Source: B25-G16 sp964549945 (GTDB taxonomy: Bacteria; Desulfobacterota; DSM-4660; Desulfatiglandales; B25-G16). From it: a stretch of DNA of 64,000 nt. A model generated the notes under the pieces. It ran no database searches and had not been told where the DNA came from. It saw nothing but the letters and a program-made list of their open reading frames with translations. The stretch spans positions 1 through 64,000 of the forward strand of contig CAZJXD010000007.1 of the NCBI GenBank assembly GCA_964549945.1, given 5' to 3'. Position numbers and translations under genes: made by a program. Of the stretch, positions 24,287 through 33,093 are shown piece by piece. The number at the start of each line of letters is the position of its first letter. Positions within the stretch are counted from its first letter, which is position 1.

Positions 24287-25381
24287 ATGGGCGTATGTAG
24301 AAATTGCGGCGCTTCTTCACCCCTCATCTCAGGGGCCATTGGCGTCTGCCTGCCATGTCTTCGGGCGGGCTTTGAGGGCCTTGGTGATCACCTTCGCGAA
24401 GTTCACCGGAAATCACGCGAACGCTTTGATCTGCCCGGTATGCCGCCGCGAGATCCAAAGGGGATCGCCTGCACCCTCTGCGCAAATTCCTGCCGAATCG
24501 CGGAAGGCCGCGTCGGATATTGCGGCATCAGGTCAAACAAAGGCGGCAAGATTAGGGGCGGCACGGCAAAGGCTAATGTGGAGTGGTACCACGATCCTCT
24601 GCCCACCAATTGCGTGGCGGATTGGGTTTGCCCGGGGGGCACAGGTGCAGGCTACCCACGGTTTGCCTATGCACGAGGGCCGGAATACGGCTTTAAAAAC
24701 CTCGCCGTCTTCTACAACGGTTGCTCCTTCGACTGTCTCTATTGCCAGAACTGGCACTTCAGGGAGAGGGCCCGTAGGGGCGGAAGGGTGCCGGCAGACG
24801 AGCTTGCTGGGCGCGTGGACGAGGAGACCTCGTGCATCTGTTACTTTGGGGGTGACCCCACCCCTCACCTGGTGCATTCCATCAACACAGCCAAAAAGGC
24901 CATGCAGGAGAAGGGCGACAGGATCGTCAGGATTTGCTGGGAGACGAACGGCTCCATGAACCCGGCGTTGCTCTCAAGGGCAATCGATATCGCCCTGGAG
25001 TCCGGCGGATGTATCAAATTCGACCTCAAGGCATGGACGGAGAACCTCCACATCGCCTTGTGCGGGGCGGTCAATGGGAGGACCCTGGATAACTTCGGGA
25101 TTGTGGCTCAACATATCGAAAAAAGGCCGGAGGTACCACTGCTCGTGGCGAGCACCCTTCTCGTGCCCGGATATATCGATGCTGAGGAGGTTTTCCGAAT
25201 CGCCTCGTTTATCTCGGGCTATAGTCCCGATATCCCCTATTCCCTGTTGGGATTCTACCCCCACTTCATGATGTCCGACCTTCCGACTACCACGAGGGCT
25301 CAGGCAGGGGAATGCCTTGAGGCGGCCAGGGAAGCGGGGTTAACCCGGGCCAGGATTGGCAACGTGCATCTGCTCGCGTAG
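24287..25381 (+). CDS. Radical SAM protein with N-terminal zinc-ribbon-like cysteines
   Basis: 364 residues from the ATG at 24287 (the frame extends upstream inside the DUF72 gene, but this start has AAGG before it and begins a cysteine-rich domain). Cys4/7 with Cys21/24 look like a zinc ribbon, followed by a second cysteine group (62, 65, 69, 79). The radical SAM motif Cys146-x3-Cys150-x2-Cys153 lies in 'YNGCSFDCLYCQNW', with a glycine-rich SAM site 'CYFGGDPTPHL'. It resembles pyruvate-formate-lyase-activase-like radical SAM proteins of unknown target. No GRE gene lies beside it, so it is not obviously an activase for the GREs at 4-10 kb. Confidence 0.85.
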   Translation: MGVCRNCGASSPLISGAIGVCLPCLRAGFEGLGDHLREVHRKSRERFDLPGMPPRDPKGIACTLCANSCRIAEGRVGYCGIRSNKGGKIRGGTAKANVEWYHDPLPTNCVADWVCPGGTGAGYPRFAYARGPEYGFKNLAVFYNGCSFDCLYCQNWHFRERARRGGRVPADELAGRVDEETSCICYFGGDPTPHLVHSINTAKKAMQEKGDRIVRICWETNGSMNPALLSRAIDIALESGGCIKFDLKAWTENLHIALCGAVNGRTLDNFGIVAQHIEKRPEVPLLVASTLLVPGYIDAEEVFRIASFISGYSPDIPYSLLGFYPHFMMSDLPTTTRAQAGECLEAAREAGLTRARIGNVHLLA

Positions 25382-25468
25382 GGTGCCAGGGTATTGTCGG
25401 TTGGCCGTCGGGATGACGAGCGCTCGATGCGATGAGCAAATGGCAGTACAGACACCTTATGAGAGCGA

Positions 25469-25945
25469 TCAGAGGCGCCTGCCCTTGATCACATTGAATA
25501 AAAGCCAGAAGGTGCCCACCGTGACCGCGGAGTCGGCCATGTTAAAGGCGGGCCAATGGTAGTCGGCTAAGTGGAAATCTAAAAAATCGATCACATGCCC
25601 CATTCGAACCCTGTCTATCAGGTTTCCCAAGGCCCCTCCGAGGATAAGAGAAAGTCCAATCGTCAGCCATATGTGGTTCCTCTTTGCCCAGAGGAAGAAA
25701 AGGATCACGCCTATGGCAGCGATCGTGGTGGCGAGCAAAAAAATACAGGCAAAACCCGGTTTCGTCTGGTTGAAAATGCCAAAGGCCATTCCCCTGTTCT
25801 TCACCAACACGATATTAAAGAATCCTGGGATTACGGAAATGATTTGGTGTGGTGTGAGGTGGCTTGAGGCCAGCCATTTGGAAACCTGATCGATGAGCAC
25901 CACAATCAGGGCCAGCCCGATAAATAAGGCGTAATTCCTTTTCAA
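25469..25945 (-). CDS. lspA: Lipoprotein signal peptidase
   Basis: 158 residues, four membrane helices. The catalytic aspartates are in the two signature motifs 'GGALGNLIDRVRMGHVIDFL' (about residues 103-122) and 'WPAFNMADSAVTVG' (about residues 131-144), with conserved 'VKNRGMAFGIF' earlier. LspA cleaves the signal peptide of prolipoproteins after lipidation, in the inner membrane. The start is TTG at 25945, the only candidate that gives the full first helix. It follows ileS in the classic ileS-lspA order, but a 289-bp repeat element lies between them. Confidence 0.95.
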   Translation of the reverse strand: MKRNYALFIGLALIVVLIDQVSKWLASSHLTPHQIISVIPGFFNIVLVKNRGMAFGIFNQTKPGFACIFLLATTIAAIGVILFFLWAKRNHIWLTIGLSLILGGALGNLIDRVRMGHVIDFLDFHLADYHWPAFNMADSAVTVGTFWLLFNVIKGRRL

Positions 25946-25982
25946 TGCTTAAGGCCCTCTAAGAAACTGACTGTTCGCAAAA

Positions 25983-26271
25983 GAGCATGGGGGTGTCTTT
26001 TTTTGTCTCATGCCCCCGGCCCAGACCTGGCATGCAAAGGCTGAGTTCTATGGATTACACAGCTTCTTTATTGCCGTTTCCCTTAAATGTTCCAGCCAAG
26101 TCGCGCCAGGGCAGGCCTCTACTTAATGCACCAGCAGGCCCCAATAAATCGGGGCACCCACCGCCGTGTCGTATCATAGTCAAGTCCGCGTTGCGCGTGT
26201 GCCCCGATTTATGGGGCACGCTGAGGCCCCCTGCTGAAGGGCATGCAGCAAAAAAAGACACCCCCATGCTC
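25983..26271. mobile_element. MITE-like element copy 2 (imperfect 33-bp terminal inverted repeats, longer left spacer)
   Basis: Same ends (GAGCATGGGGGTGTC, 25983-26015 with 26239-26271, 30 of 33 positions paired) and same core as the copy at 4168-4354. The core from about 26127 to 26234 matches copy 1 at all but a few bases. It carries about 100 extra bases between the left end and the core. The inner stem (26139-26157 with 26199-26216) has A-T where copy 1 has G-C at the matching pair (26143 with 26212). It lies between ileS and lspA in the same orientation as copy 1, so the ileS-lspA transcript would carry it as a large hairpin. Confidence 0.8.
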
Positions 26272-26317
26272 AACAGTGAGTTTCTTTCATGGATAACCCT
26301 GAAGCGAGGTGTCGGGG

Positions 26318-29122
26318 TCATTTGCTAAGGTCTAATTCCTTTACGATATCCGCGCATCGCTCGCACAGGTCGGGATGCTTCCTGTTATGCCCAACGGTGG
26401 AATCGTGAACCCAACACCTCTCACATTTCGGATGCGGCGAGGGCATGACCTTGATCGACAATCCAGGGTAGTCCCCGCTCTCGTAGCCTCCTGCAAGTCC
26501 TCCCTCATCCACGAATTCCATGGTTGAGACGATACAGATAGAGCGAAGCTCCTCACGGTAGCCCTTCAGGTCCCTTGAGAGGTTCCGCGGAATCGCGAGG
26601 CGCACCGAAGCATCCAGGGAATGACCGATGATCTTATCCTTCCTTGCTATCTCCAGCGCCTTGGTTACCTCCCTCCGCACGTTCAACAACAACTCCCAGC
26701 GTTCCATGAGCGCTGCATCCTTACACTCCTCTTTTATGGAAAGGAACGTATCGGCGTGGACGCTTGAGGGCCTTCCATTGGCGGGAAGATAACCCCACAC
26801 CTCATCGGCCGTAAAGGGGATGACAGGAGCAACAATCCTCACCAGGTACTCCAGGATCTCGCTCAATACCGTCTGCGCGGACCTCCTCTCCTTCGACTTT
26901 GGGCCTGAGACATAGAGCCTGTCCTTCAATATATCCAGGTAAAACGAGGAGAGGGTGAGGGTGCAGAAATTATAGATGACCTGATACATGGAGTGATACT
27001 CGAATATCCTGTATGATTGCAGCACCTTTTCCGCTAATTCCTGAAGCCGATGAAGGGCCCACTTGTCAAGCTCCAGCAGCTCATCATAGGGGACACGGTC
27101 CTCCGGGGGATTAAAATCGTAGAGGTTCCCGAGCAGGTATCGGAAGGTGTTCCTGAGTCGGCGATACGCCTCGGTTAATCTATCCAGGATCTCCTGGGAG
27201 AGCCTTATGTCACCCCTGTAGTCCTCGGATGCTACCCACAGCCGCAGTATCTCCGCCCCGTATCTGTTGATGACCTCTTCTGGCTGAATGACATTGCCCC
27301 TCGATTTGGACATCTTCCTTCCCTCTCCGTCCACCACAAATCCGTGCGTGAGAACGGATTTGAAGGGGGCTTTCCCCCTCGTGCCCACGGAACATAAAAG
27401 CGAGCTGTGAAACCATCCCCTGTGTTGATCGCTTCCCTCCAGATACATATCGGCGGGATAGGTCAGGTAGTGCTTCCTTCGTTCAAGAACGGTAAAGCTG
27501 ACCCCTGAGTCAAACCACACATCCAGGATATCCGTTTCCTTCCTGAACCTGTCTCCACCGCAGTGTGGGCAGGCTGTTCCCTCCGGCAAAAGCTCATGGG
27601 CGGAGAGGTCAAACCATACATCGGTCCCCTTTTCCTCGACGAGCTGGGCCACATGGTCCACTATCTGCTGGTTGATGAGATAGTTTCCACACTTCAAGCA
27701 GTAAAAGACCGTTATCGGCACCCCCCATGACCGCTGCCTGGAGATACACCAGTCAGGCCGATTCTCCACGAGGCCGTAGATCCTCTCCTCCCCCCATTGT
27801 GGGATCCACTCAACGCCCCGTATGGCCTCGAGGGCCTTCTTTCTCAAGCCGGCCTTATCCATCGAGATAAACCATTGCTCCGTGGCCCTGAATATGACGG
27901 GGTTCTTGCACCTCCAGCAATTCGGATAGGAATGGGTATACTCCTCCTCCTTGAGCAGCATCCCGAGTTTAGCCAACTTCTCCACGACCGGTCTGTTGGC
28001 CTCAAACACCTCCTGACCGGCGAAGAACTCCACATCCTCCGTGAACCTCCCCTTATCATCGAGGGGGGAGTAGATATCGAGATTGTATTGAAGCCCGCTC
28101 TCATAGTCCTCCTGACCATGTCCCGGGGCGGTGTGAACGCATCCGGTGCCGATATCCAACGTGACGTAGTCGGCGAGTATGATCACGGACTCCCTATCAT
28201 AAATGGGGTGCTTTGCCTTTAATCCCTCAAGTTCCCGGGCATCGAACCGATCCAAAACAGCATATTCCCGGATGCCAATATTCTGCGTGAAATCCTCCAG
28301 CAGCCCTTCGGCCAGCATGAGAACGCCGTAGTCGGGAGTATCGATTGCCACATACGGCAAATCCGGATGGAGGGCCACCGCCAGGTTAGCCGGTATGGTC
28401 CACGGAGTGGTGGTCCATATGGCAATATACACATCCTTTCCCGCAAGGGATGGATGGTCCTTGGTGAGGTCGGAGAGAAAGGGAAACCTCACATAGATAG
28501 ACGGGGACGTATGATCCTCGTATTCAACCTCCGCCTCTGCGAGGGCTGTGCCGCAGGAATTGCACCAGTAGACTGGTTTCTTGCTTTTAATCAGGCTGCC
28601 GTTCAGCGCGAACTTGGCGAACTCCCTCACAATCGTAGCCTCATATCGGTAGTCCATGGTGAGATACGGGTTATCCCACTCGCCTAACACACCCAGCCTC
28701 TTGAATTCCTCCCTCTGGATCTTTATGAAACGATCGGCAAACGCGCGGCATCTCCTTCTGACCTCCGACTGCGTCATCTCCAGCTTCTTGTCTCCCAGTT
28801 CATGGTCCACCTGCCACTCAATGGGCAGGCCATGACAATCCCATCCAGGCACATAGGGAACATCGTAGCCGTCCATCTGCTTCGATTTAATGACGATATC
28901 CTTTAAGATCTTATTAAAAGCCGTGCCCATATGAATATTGCCGTTTGCATAAGGAGGGCCGTCATGCAGGATGTAGGTGGGCCGTCCCTTTGACGCATCC
29001 CTGATGAGGGAGTACACATCGTCTTGATCCCATTTCCTCAAAATCTCGGGTTCTCTCTGGACCAAATTCGCCTTCATAGGGAATTCGGTGTTCGGCAGAT
29101 TGAGTGTCTTCTTGTAATCCAT
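26318..29122 (-). CDS. ileS: Isoleucyl-tRNA synthetase
   Basis: 934 residues. The class I signature is in 'DGPPYANGNIHMG' near the N-terminus, KMSKS in 'GRKMSKSRGN' around residue 600, the editing (CP1) domain in between ('AIWTTTPWTIPANLAVAL'), and a C-terminal zinc finger of four cysteines ('CERCWVH' and 'LCERC'). It charges tRNA-Ile and edits Val-tRNA-Ile. I choose the ATG at 29122 because family proteins begin 'MDYKKTLNLP'; a GTG four codons upstream (29134) is also open. No T-box leader is apparent. A TTGACA-like box near 29224-29229 could be its promoter. Confidence 0.96.
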   Translation of the reverse strand: MDYKKTLNLPNTEFPMKANLVQREPEILRKWDQDDVYSLIRDASKGRPTYILHDGPPYANGNIHMGTAFNKILKDIVIKSKQMDGYDVPYVPGWDCHGLPIEWQVDHELGDKKLEMTQSEVRRRCRAFADRFIKIQREEFKRLGVLGEWDNPYLTMDYRYEATIVREFAKFALNGSLIKSKKPVYWCNSCGTALAEAEVEYEDHTSPSIYVRFPFLSDLTKDHPSLAGKDVYIAIWTTTPWTIPANLAVALHPDLPYVAIDTPDYGVLMLAEGLLEDFTQNIGIREYAVLDRFDARELEGLKAKHPIYDRESVIILADYVTLDIGTGCVHTAPGHGQEDYESGLQYNLDIYSPLDDKGRFTEDVEFFAGQEVFEANRPVVEKLAKLGMLLKEEEYTHSYPNCWRCKNPVIFRATEQWFISMDKAGLRKKALEAIRGVEWIPQWGEERIYGLVENRPDWCISRQRSWGVPITVFYCLKCGNYLINQQIVDHVAQLVEEKGTDVWFDLSAHELLPEGTACPHCGGDRFRKETDILDVWFDSGVSFTVLERRKHYLTYPADMYLEGSDQHRGWFHSSLLCSVGTRGKAPFKSVLTHGFVVDGEGRKMSKSRGNVIQPEEVINRYGAEILRLWVASEDYRGDIRLSQEILDRLTEAYRRLRNTFRYLLGNLYDFNPPEDRVPYDELLELDKWALHRLQELAEKVLQSYRIFEYHSMYQVIYNFCTLTLSSFYLDILKDRLYVSGPKSKERRSAQTVLSEILEYLVRIVAPVIPFTADEVWGYLPANGRPSSVHADTFLSIKEECKDAALMERWELLLNVRREVTKALEIARKDKIIGHSLDASVRLAIPRNLSRDLKGYREELRSICIVSTMEFVDEGGLAGGYESGDYPGLSIKVMPSPHPKCERCWVHDSTVGHNRKHPDLCERCADIVKELDLSK

Positions 29123-29134
29123 TATGTGGCTCAC

Positions 29135-29668
29135 TCGTATGGCGTTAACGTCGTATATGAGTAAATTCTTGCGATCTGTGAAATCAAATTTTTCTAAATA
29201 TCAGATAAAATTTATCAAGTCAATGTCAATATTTGGTTGACTTAAGGCTTAAAAAAGGTATCCTGATCCATCGAACCGACTGCCCTACGCCTTATCCTTC
29301 GATCCTCTGCTGAAAGAAAACAAACAGGCGTTATATTGGGGCAATCGAATGATGCTTTTTCGCCTTGCATTGGCGGCAGCGCCCCTTATGGCTCCGCGAG
29401 GGTATTGATCGAGGGCTCAATACAATACCCCAAATTATCCATAAGATTGGGGCAGCGAAATAGAATCTAATAGGTGTAAGAGTCGGTTATTTTGGTGAGA
29501 AATCGATTTCTCTTGCTATCAAAATTTTGTCTCAAAGGACCCTGATCGATGAGGGTCATAAAGAAATTCAATTTCCACCGATCATGAAGCCGGCTCCTTT
29601 GAAAAGCCGGCTTTATTTAGGCGCTCTTAGACACCATATGTGCTCCGGGCAAGTAATGGTCCGGTAAT
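29135..29668. other. 534-bp intergenic region between ileS and thi4, with hairpins but no gene
   Basis: I see no convincing coding frame. The left part (29160-29240) is AT-rich and holds a minus-strand promoter-like TTGACA (29229-29224). The right part, in plus sense toward thi4, has a GGGTATTG/CAATACCC hairpin (29400-29407 with 29423-29430), a 16-bp perfect palindrome centred on ATCGAT (29497-29512) and a GACCCT/AGGGTC hairpin near 29540-29560. The terminator-like stem at 29587-29613 follows. TPP, T-box and tRNA signatures were looked for and not found. Confidence 0.5.
29587..29619 (+). terminator. Strong GC-rich hairpin upstream of thi4
   Basis: AAGCCGGCT (29587-29595) pairs perfectly with AGCCGGCTT (29605-29613) around a 9-base loop, followed by TATTTAG. 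It lies about 80 bp before the thi4 ATG. It could end a leader transcript (attenuation) or an unrelated small RNA. The T-run is weak, so strength is uncertain. Confidence 0.4.
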
Positions 29669-29695
29669 GTGAGGATTTCTCCTGGAGGACGAAAA

Positions 29696-30493
29696 ATGAA
29701 AATAGACGATCTCACCATTTCAAGATCCATCATCGGGTCCTATATGGAAAAGCTCCTGGGCTCGCTTCAGCTGGATGTAGCACTCGTTGGAGCAGGTCCC
29801 TCAAATCTCGTAGCCGGGTATTACCTAGCCAAGGAAGGGCTCAAGGCAGCGATATTCGAGTCAAAACTCGCTCCAGGCGGGGGAATTTGGGGCGGCGGCA
29901 TGATGTTTAACGAAATCGTCGTCCAGGATGATGCCATGCCCATCGTTGATGAGATGGGAATCGGGATTCACTCGAAAGGAGATGGCCATTCCACTATGGA
30001 CAGCGTGGAGACGGCTTCTACCCTTATATCCAAGTGCGTCCAATCAGGGACCGTGATCTTCAATCTGGTAAAGGCAACGGACGTGCTGTTCAGGGAGCAG
30101 AACGGGAGGCCCAGGGTTTCCGGTCTCGTCGTGAACTGGTCCCCCGTGGAAAACCTCGGACTCCATGTAGACCCGCTTGGCCTCGAGGCTTCTTTTGTTG
30201 TGGACGGAACCGGCCATCCGGCTGAGATCTGTAGGATCGTAACACGAAAAATGGGCGTGAAGCTGAATACAAGAACCGGGGATGTGGTGGGGGAAATGCC
30301 CTTGTGGGCGGAGAAAGGCGAACAATTTACAGTAGCCAATACGGGCGAGGTCTTTCCCGGCCTTTATGTCGCCGGAATGGCAGCTAACAACGTGTTCGGC
30401 GGTCCTCGTATGGGCCCCATATTCGGTGGGATGCTCCTTTCGGGGAGAAAAGTCTCCGAATTAATATCCAGGGATGCCAAGAGAGGATCATGA
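29696..30493 (+). CDS. thi4: Thi4-family thiazole synthase (sulfide-dependent ADP-thiazole synthase type)
   Basis: 265 residues from the ATG at 29696, preceded by GGAGG; the open frame begins 9 codons earlier. It has an N-terminal FAD/NAD-type dinucleotide fold ('VALVGAGPSNLVAGYYLAKE'), then 'APGGGIWGGGMMFNEIVVQD' and 'FVVDGTGHPAEICRIVTRK', and ends with 'AANNVFGGPRMGPIFGGMLL', all hallmarks of Thi4. Thi4 makes the ADP-thiazole precursor of thiamine from NAD and glycine. Yeast Thi4 donates sulfur from its own Cys, whereas archaeal/bacterial types use free sulfide. By eye the yeast Cys position is not a Cys here, consistent with sulfide use in an anaerobe. No other thiamine gene is in the window. 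Confidence 0.88.
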   Translation: MKIDDLTISRSIIGSYMEKLLGSLQLDVALVGAGPSNLVAGYYLAKEGLKAAIFESKLAPGGGIWGGGMMFNEIVVQDDAMPIVDEMGIGIHSKGDGHSTMDSVETASTLISKCVQSGTVIFNLVKATDVLFREQNGRPRVSGLVVNWSPVENLGLHVDPLGLEASFVVDGTGHPAEICRIVTRKMGVKLNTRTGDVVGEMPLWAEKGEQFTVANTGEVFPGLYVAGMAANNVFGGPRMGPIFGGMLLSGRKVSELISRDAKRGS

Positions 30494-30580
30494 TATGCTT
30501 GACGAGCCTTTCAGGTAAGGCGCTGCTTCGTTTCTTTGATTCCCCTTATGTAGGATACACACCCATCTCAAGGATTACAA

Positions 30581-31936
30581 ATGAGCCAAGCCGATTACAA
30601 AACGCTTCTCGATGATGTAGAGACCATGATCGAGGAGAAGGCCTTTCAAAAACTCAAAAGGCTGTTAAGTCCGCTTCATCCAGCAGATCTGGCGGACTTG
30701 TTAGAACACCTGGAGAGCGAGGAAAGGCACAGCGTGCTCTCACTGCTCACCCCTGAAAGGGCCGGCGAAGTCCTGGCCCAAATATCACCCCCCATCCAGG
30801 AGAGCCTTACCAATGAACTCGATAACCAGAGGCTCACCCGTGTTCTAAACGAACTTAATTCAGATGATGCCGCCGATATCTTCAGCCACCTTTCCCAAGA
30901 AAGGGCTGAGGATATAATCGGATTGGTGAAGCCAGATGTGTCCGAGGAATTGCATAGCCTTGTCCGGTATAAAAAGGATACAGCCGGCGGGATCATGGCC
31001 CTGGAATTTGTGTCCGTCAATGCCAACTCCACTATCCGAGAAGCTATTGAAAGAATAAGGGAAAAAAGAGAAGAGGTTGAAAAACTCTATTATGTGTGGG
31101 TGGTTGATGATGATGATACATTGCTGGGTGTGGTGTCCATGAAAGACCTGCTCCTCGAGCCAATCGATACCAAAATCAAGGATATAATGCACTCCGATGT
31201 TATCAGTGTAAATGCAAAAACTGACCAGGAAGAGGTAGCTAGGATCATCAAACAATACGATCTCACCCACGTACCGGTCGTGAATGGTCATCACAAGCTG
31301 ATAGGGAGAATTACTAACGATGATATCATCGACGTCATCGAAGCGGAGGCCAGTGAGGATTTCTCCTTGATGGCAGGTGTTATGGATCAGGAAATCAGTG
31401 AAGGCTCCGCATTAAAGATCTCCAGGGCACGCCTTCCATGGCTCCTTTTATGCCTCTTGGGAGAGCTCTTCTCGGCATTAATAATTAATCATTTTCATGG
31501 CTCAATAGAAAAGATCCTTGCTCTGTCATTTTTCATACCAGTGGTAATGGCAATGGGGGGAAGCACGGGCAATCAAGCAGCTACAGTTGTCATCAGAGGC
31601 CTTGCCACAGGCGAAATAAGCATAGTTCACACCGGTAAGAGACTTCTCACTGAGCTGTGCGCCGCCTTGATAAATGGTATCCTCTGCGGCATCCTGTTAG
31701 GAGTGGTGGTAGCCCTCTGGATCTCTGATCCCCGTTTGGGTATAGGCATTGGGGTCAGCCTGATCGCCGTGATACTCTTTTCCGGTTCCTACGGGGCATC
31801 TATTCCTTTCTTCCTTAAAAAACTCAAGATCGACCCTGCACTGGCCGCCGGGCCATTCATCACCACATCAAATGATATCCTCGGGCTCTTGATATACCTG
31901 AGCATAATCACCCATTTCTTGTTGGCTGCGAAATAA
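30581..31936 (+). CDS. mgtE: Magnesium transporter MgtE
   Basis: 451 residues with the three MgtE parts. An N-terminal superhelical domain contains 'LHPADLADLLEHLESEE' (residues 27-43). A CBS pair (about 130-250) contains 'YYVWVVDDDDTLLGVVSMKD' and 'LTHVPVVNGHHKLIGRITND'. Five membrane helices follow, with the pore motif 'MGGSTGNQAATVVIRGLA' (about 325-342). MgtE is a Mg2+ channel gated by cytosolic Mg2+ bound between the N and CBS domains. The 3' end overlaps the convergent patatin gene by 29 bp. It follows thi4 after 87 bp with no obvious functional link. Confidence 0.95.
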   Translation: MSQADYKTLLDDVETMIEEKAFQKLKRLLSPLHPADLADLLEHLESEERHSVLSLLTPERAGEVLAQISPPIQESLTNELDNQRLTRVLNELNSDDAADIFSHLSQERAEDIIGLVKPDVSEELHSLVRYKKDTAGGIMALEFVSVNANSTIREAIERIREKREEVEKLYYVWVVDDDDTLLGVVSMKDLLLEPIDTKIKDIMHSDVISVNAKTDQEEVARIIKQYDLTHVPVVNGHHKLIGRITNDDIIDVIEAEASEDFSLMAGVMDQEISEGSALKISRARLPWLLLCLLGELFSALIINHFHGSIEKILALSFFIPVVMAMGGSTGNQAATVVIRGLATGEISIVHTGKRLLTELCAALINGILCGILLGVVVALWISDPRLGIGIGVSLIAVILFSGSYGASIPFFLKKLKIDPALAAGPFITTSNDILGLLIYLSIITHFLLAAK

Positions 31937-32861
31937 AAAGCCTCCTGGCTGCCCTCTTCATCCCGGCAATGAAGACCCACCCAGTAATCGATTTCACCAG
32001 CCTCCTTATCTCCGGGAGGCTGTGAGCAGCGGCTGCCTCACCCAGAGAGATCAGCTCCCTGGATTGGGAAAAATCCGTCCAATGGATACCGCCTAGCTCC
32101 GGCCTGATCACGAGATCGGCACGCTCCAAATCGTGTTCCTCAAGGTGGAACCCTTGGATCTCGCCAGCCCTCACATAGATGTCCACTGCCGTGTGAAGCT
32201 CTGAGGACAAGATTAAATCCCTATCGATAGCAATGGCTATCACCACATTGGCCCCTTCTTTGAGGGCACATCCTACAGGTACCGTGCAGATAATAGCACC
32301 GTCAGACAACTGTCTGCTGTTCATTTCTACGGGCGGAAAGGCCCCGGGAACGGCAGAACTTGCCAATAGTGAGCGTCTCAAAGAGCCTTCTTTCAAGATG
32401 ACGCACTCACCGCTTCTTAGGTCTGTTGCTACAGCCCGAAAGGGTATCGCCGTTTCTTCTATATCGATGTCAGGTATAAAGTAGTTGATAAACTCCTCCA
32501 TATCCTCAGGCGGCAAGATGCCGGGCTTATAGAGCGCACTGGCTAATCGTATTTTCGTCATGAAATAGTTTTGAATCCTGCTGCTCAGCCTCTTTTCAGC
32601 CCCGCTCTCCGCATCGCCCATTGCTTTGAGCTCGGAGGATTTGAACAGATCACTTTCCAAAAAAGAATATGCCCTTTGCTCTAGCTCCTCAGCCGTCATG
32701 CCGCTTGCCAACGCGCCACCGACAATCGAGCCTACGCTCGTTCCCACAATAATATCGGGCCTGACGTTCTCTCTCTCCAGAATCTTCAAGACCCCTATAT
32801 GGGCAAAGCCCCTTGCCCCGCCGCCGCCCAGGGCCAGGCCCAGCCTTCTTCCTTTTCTCAT
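31908..32861 (-). CDS. Patatin-like phospholipase (RssA/NTE type)
   Basis: 317 residues. The patatin catalytic dyad is visible: oxyanion hole 'ALGGGGARGFAHIGVL' (residues 10-25), nucleophile Ser in 'GTSVGSIVGG' (about 40-49) and catalytic Asp in 'LSDGAI' near residue 190. No signal peptide, so it is likely a cytoplasmic or membrane-peripheral lipid acyl hydrolase or esterase. Substrate unknown. The gene is convergent with mgtE and overlaps its 3' end; no operon partner. Confidence 0.9.
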   Translation of the reverse strand: MRKGRRLGLALGGGGARGFAHIGVLKILERENVRPDIIVGTSVGSIVGGALASGMTAEELEQRAYSFLESDLFKSSELKAMGDAESGAEKRLSSRIQNYFMTKIRLASALYKPGILPPEDMEEFINYFIPDIDIEETAIPFRAVATDLRSGECVILKEGSLRRSLLASSAVPGAFPPVEMNSRQLSDGAIICTVPVGCALKEGANVVIAIAIDRDLILSSELHTAVDIYVRAGEIQGFHLEEHDLERADLVIRPELGGIHWTDFSQSRELISLGEAAAAHSLPEIRRLVKSITGWVFIAGMKRAARRLFISQPTRNG

Positions 32862-33044
32862 CCTTACACCCTTTCCAAAATACCGGATTTCGTATTCGGG
32901 ATAACGATAATCATCTAATCAAAGGCGGATCATGGTCTCTAATAGAATCTCGCTGTCTTCCTTTTTAATGGGCGAATTAATACGAGGGTAGTCATATGAA
33001 TGGAAAAGTGACCAGACATGAGCGCTCTATCCTTCTTGCAGCTT

Positions 33045-33068
33045 AAAAAGGCAACCAGTGCCCTTTTT
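33045..33068 (-). terminator. Hairpin terminator after the thioredoxin-like gene
   Basis: AAAAAGGC (33045-33052) and GCCCTTTTT (33060-33068) form a stem with one bulged C and a 7-base loop, about 25 bp beyond the stop of the minus-strand gene at 33094. The A/T run at the stem base makes it usable in either direction. Confidence 0.45.
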
Positions 33069-33093
33069 GCATGTCTATTAAGGACCGTTTTTC

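Noticed and set aside
29123..29300. T-box leader before ileS
   Set aside because: No AGGGTGGNACCGCG-type T-box sequence or specifier-loop arrangement on the minus strand.
29281..29695. TPP riboswitch upstream of thi4
   Set aside because: The diagnostic CTGAGA and CCTGATC-type cores are not present in the required order; only a partial CCTGATC and a GGCAGCGAAA stretch are seen.
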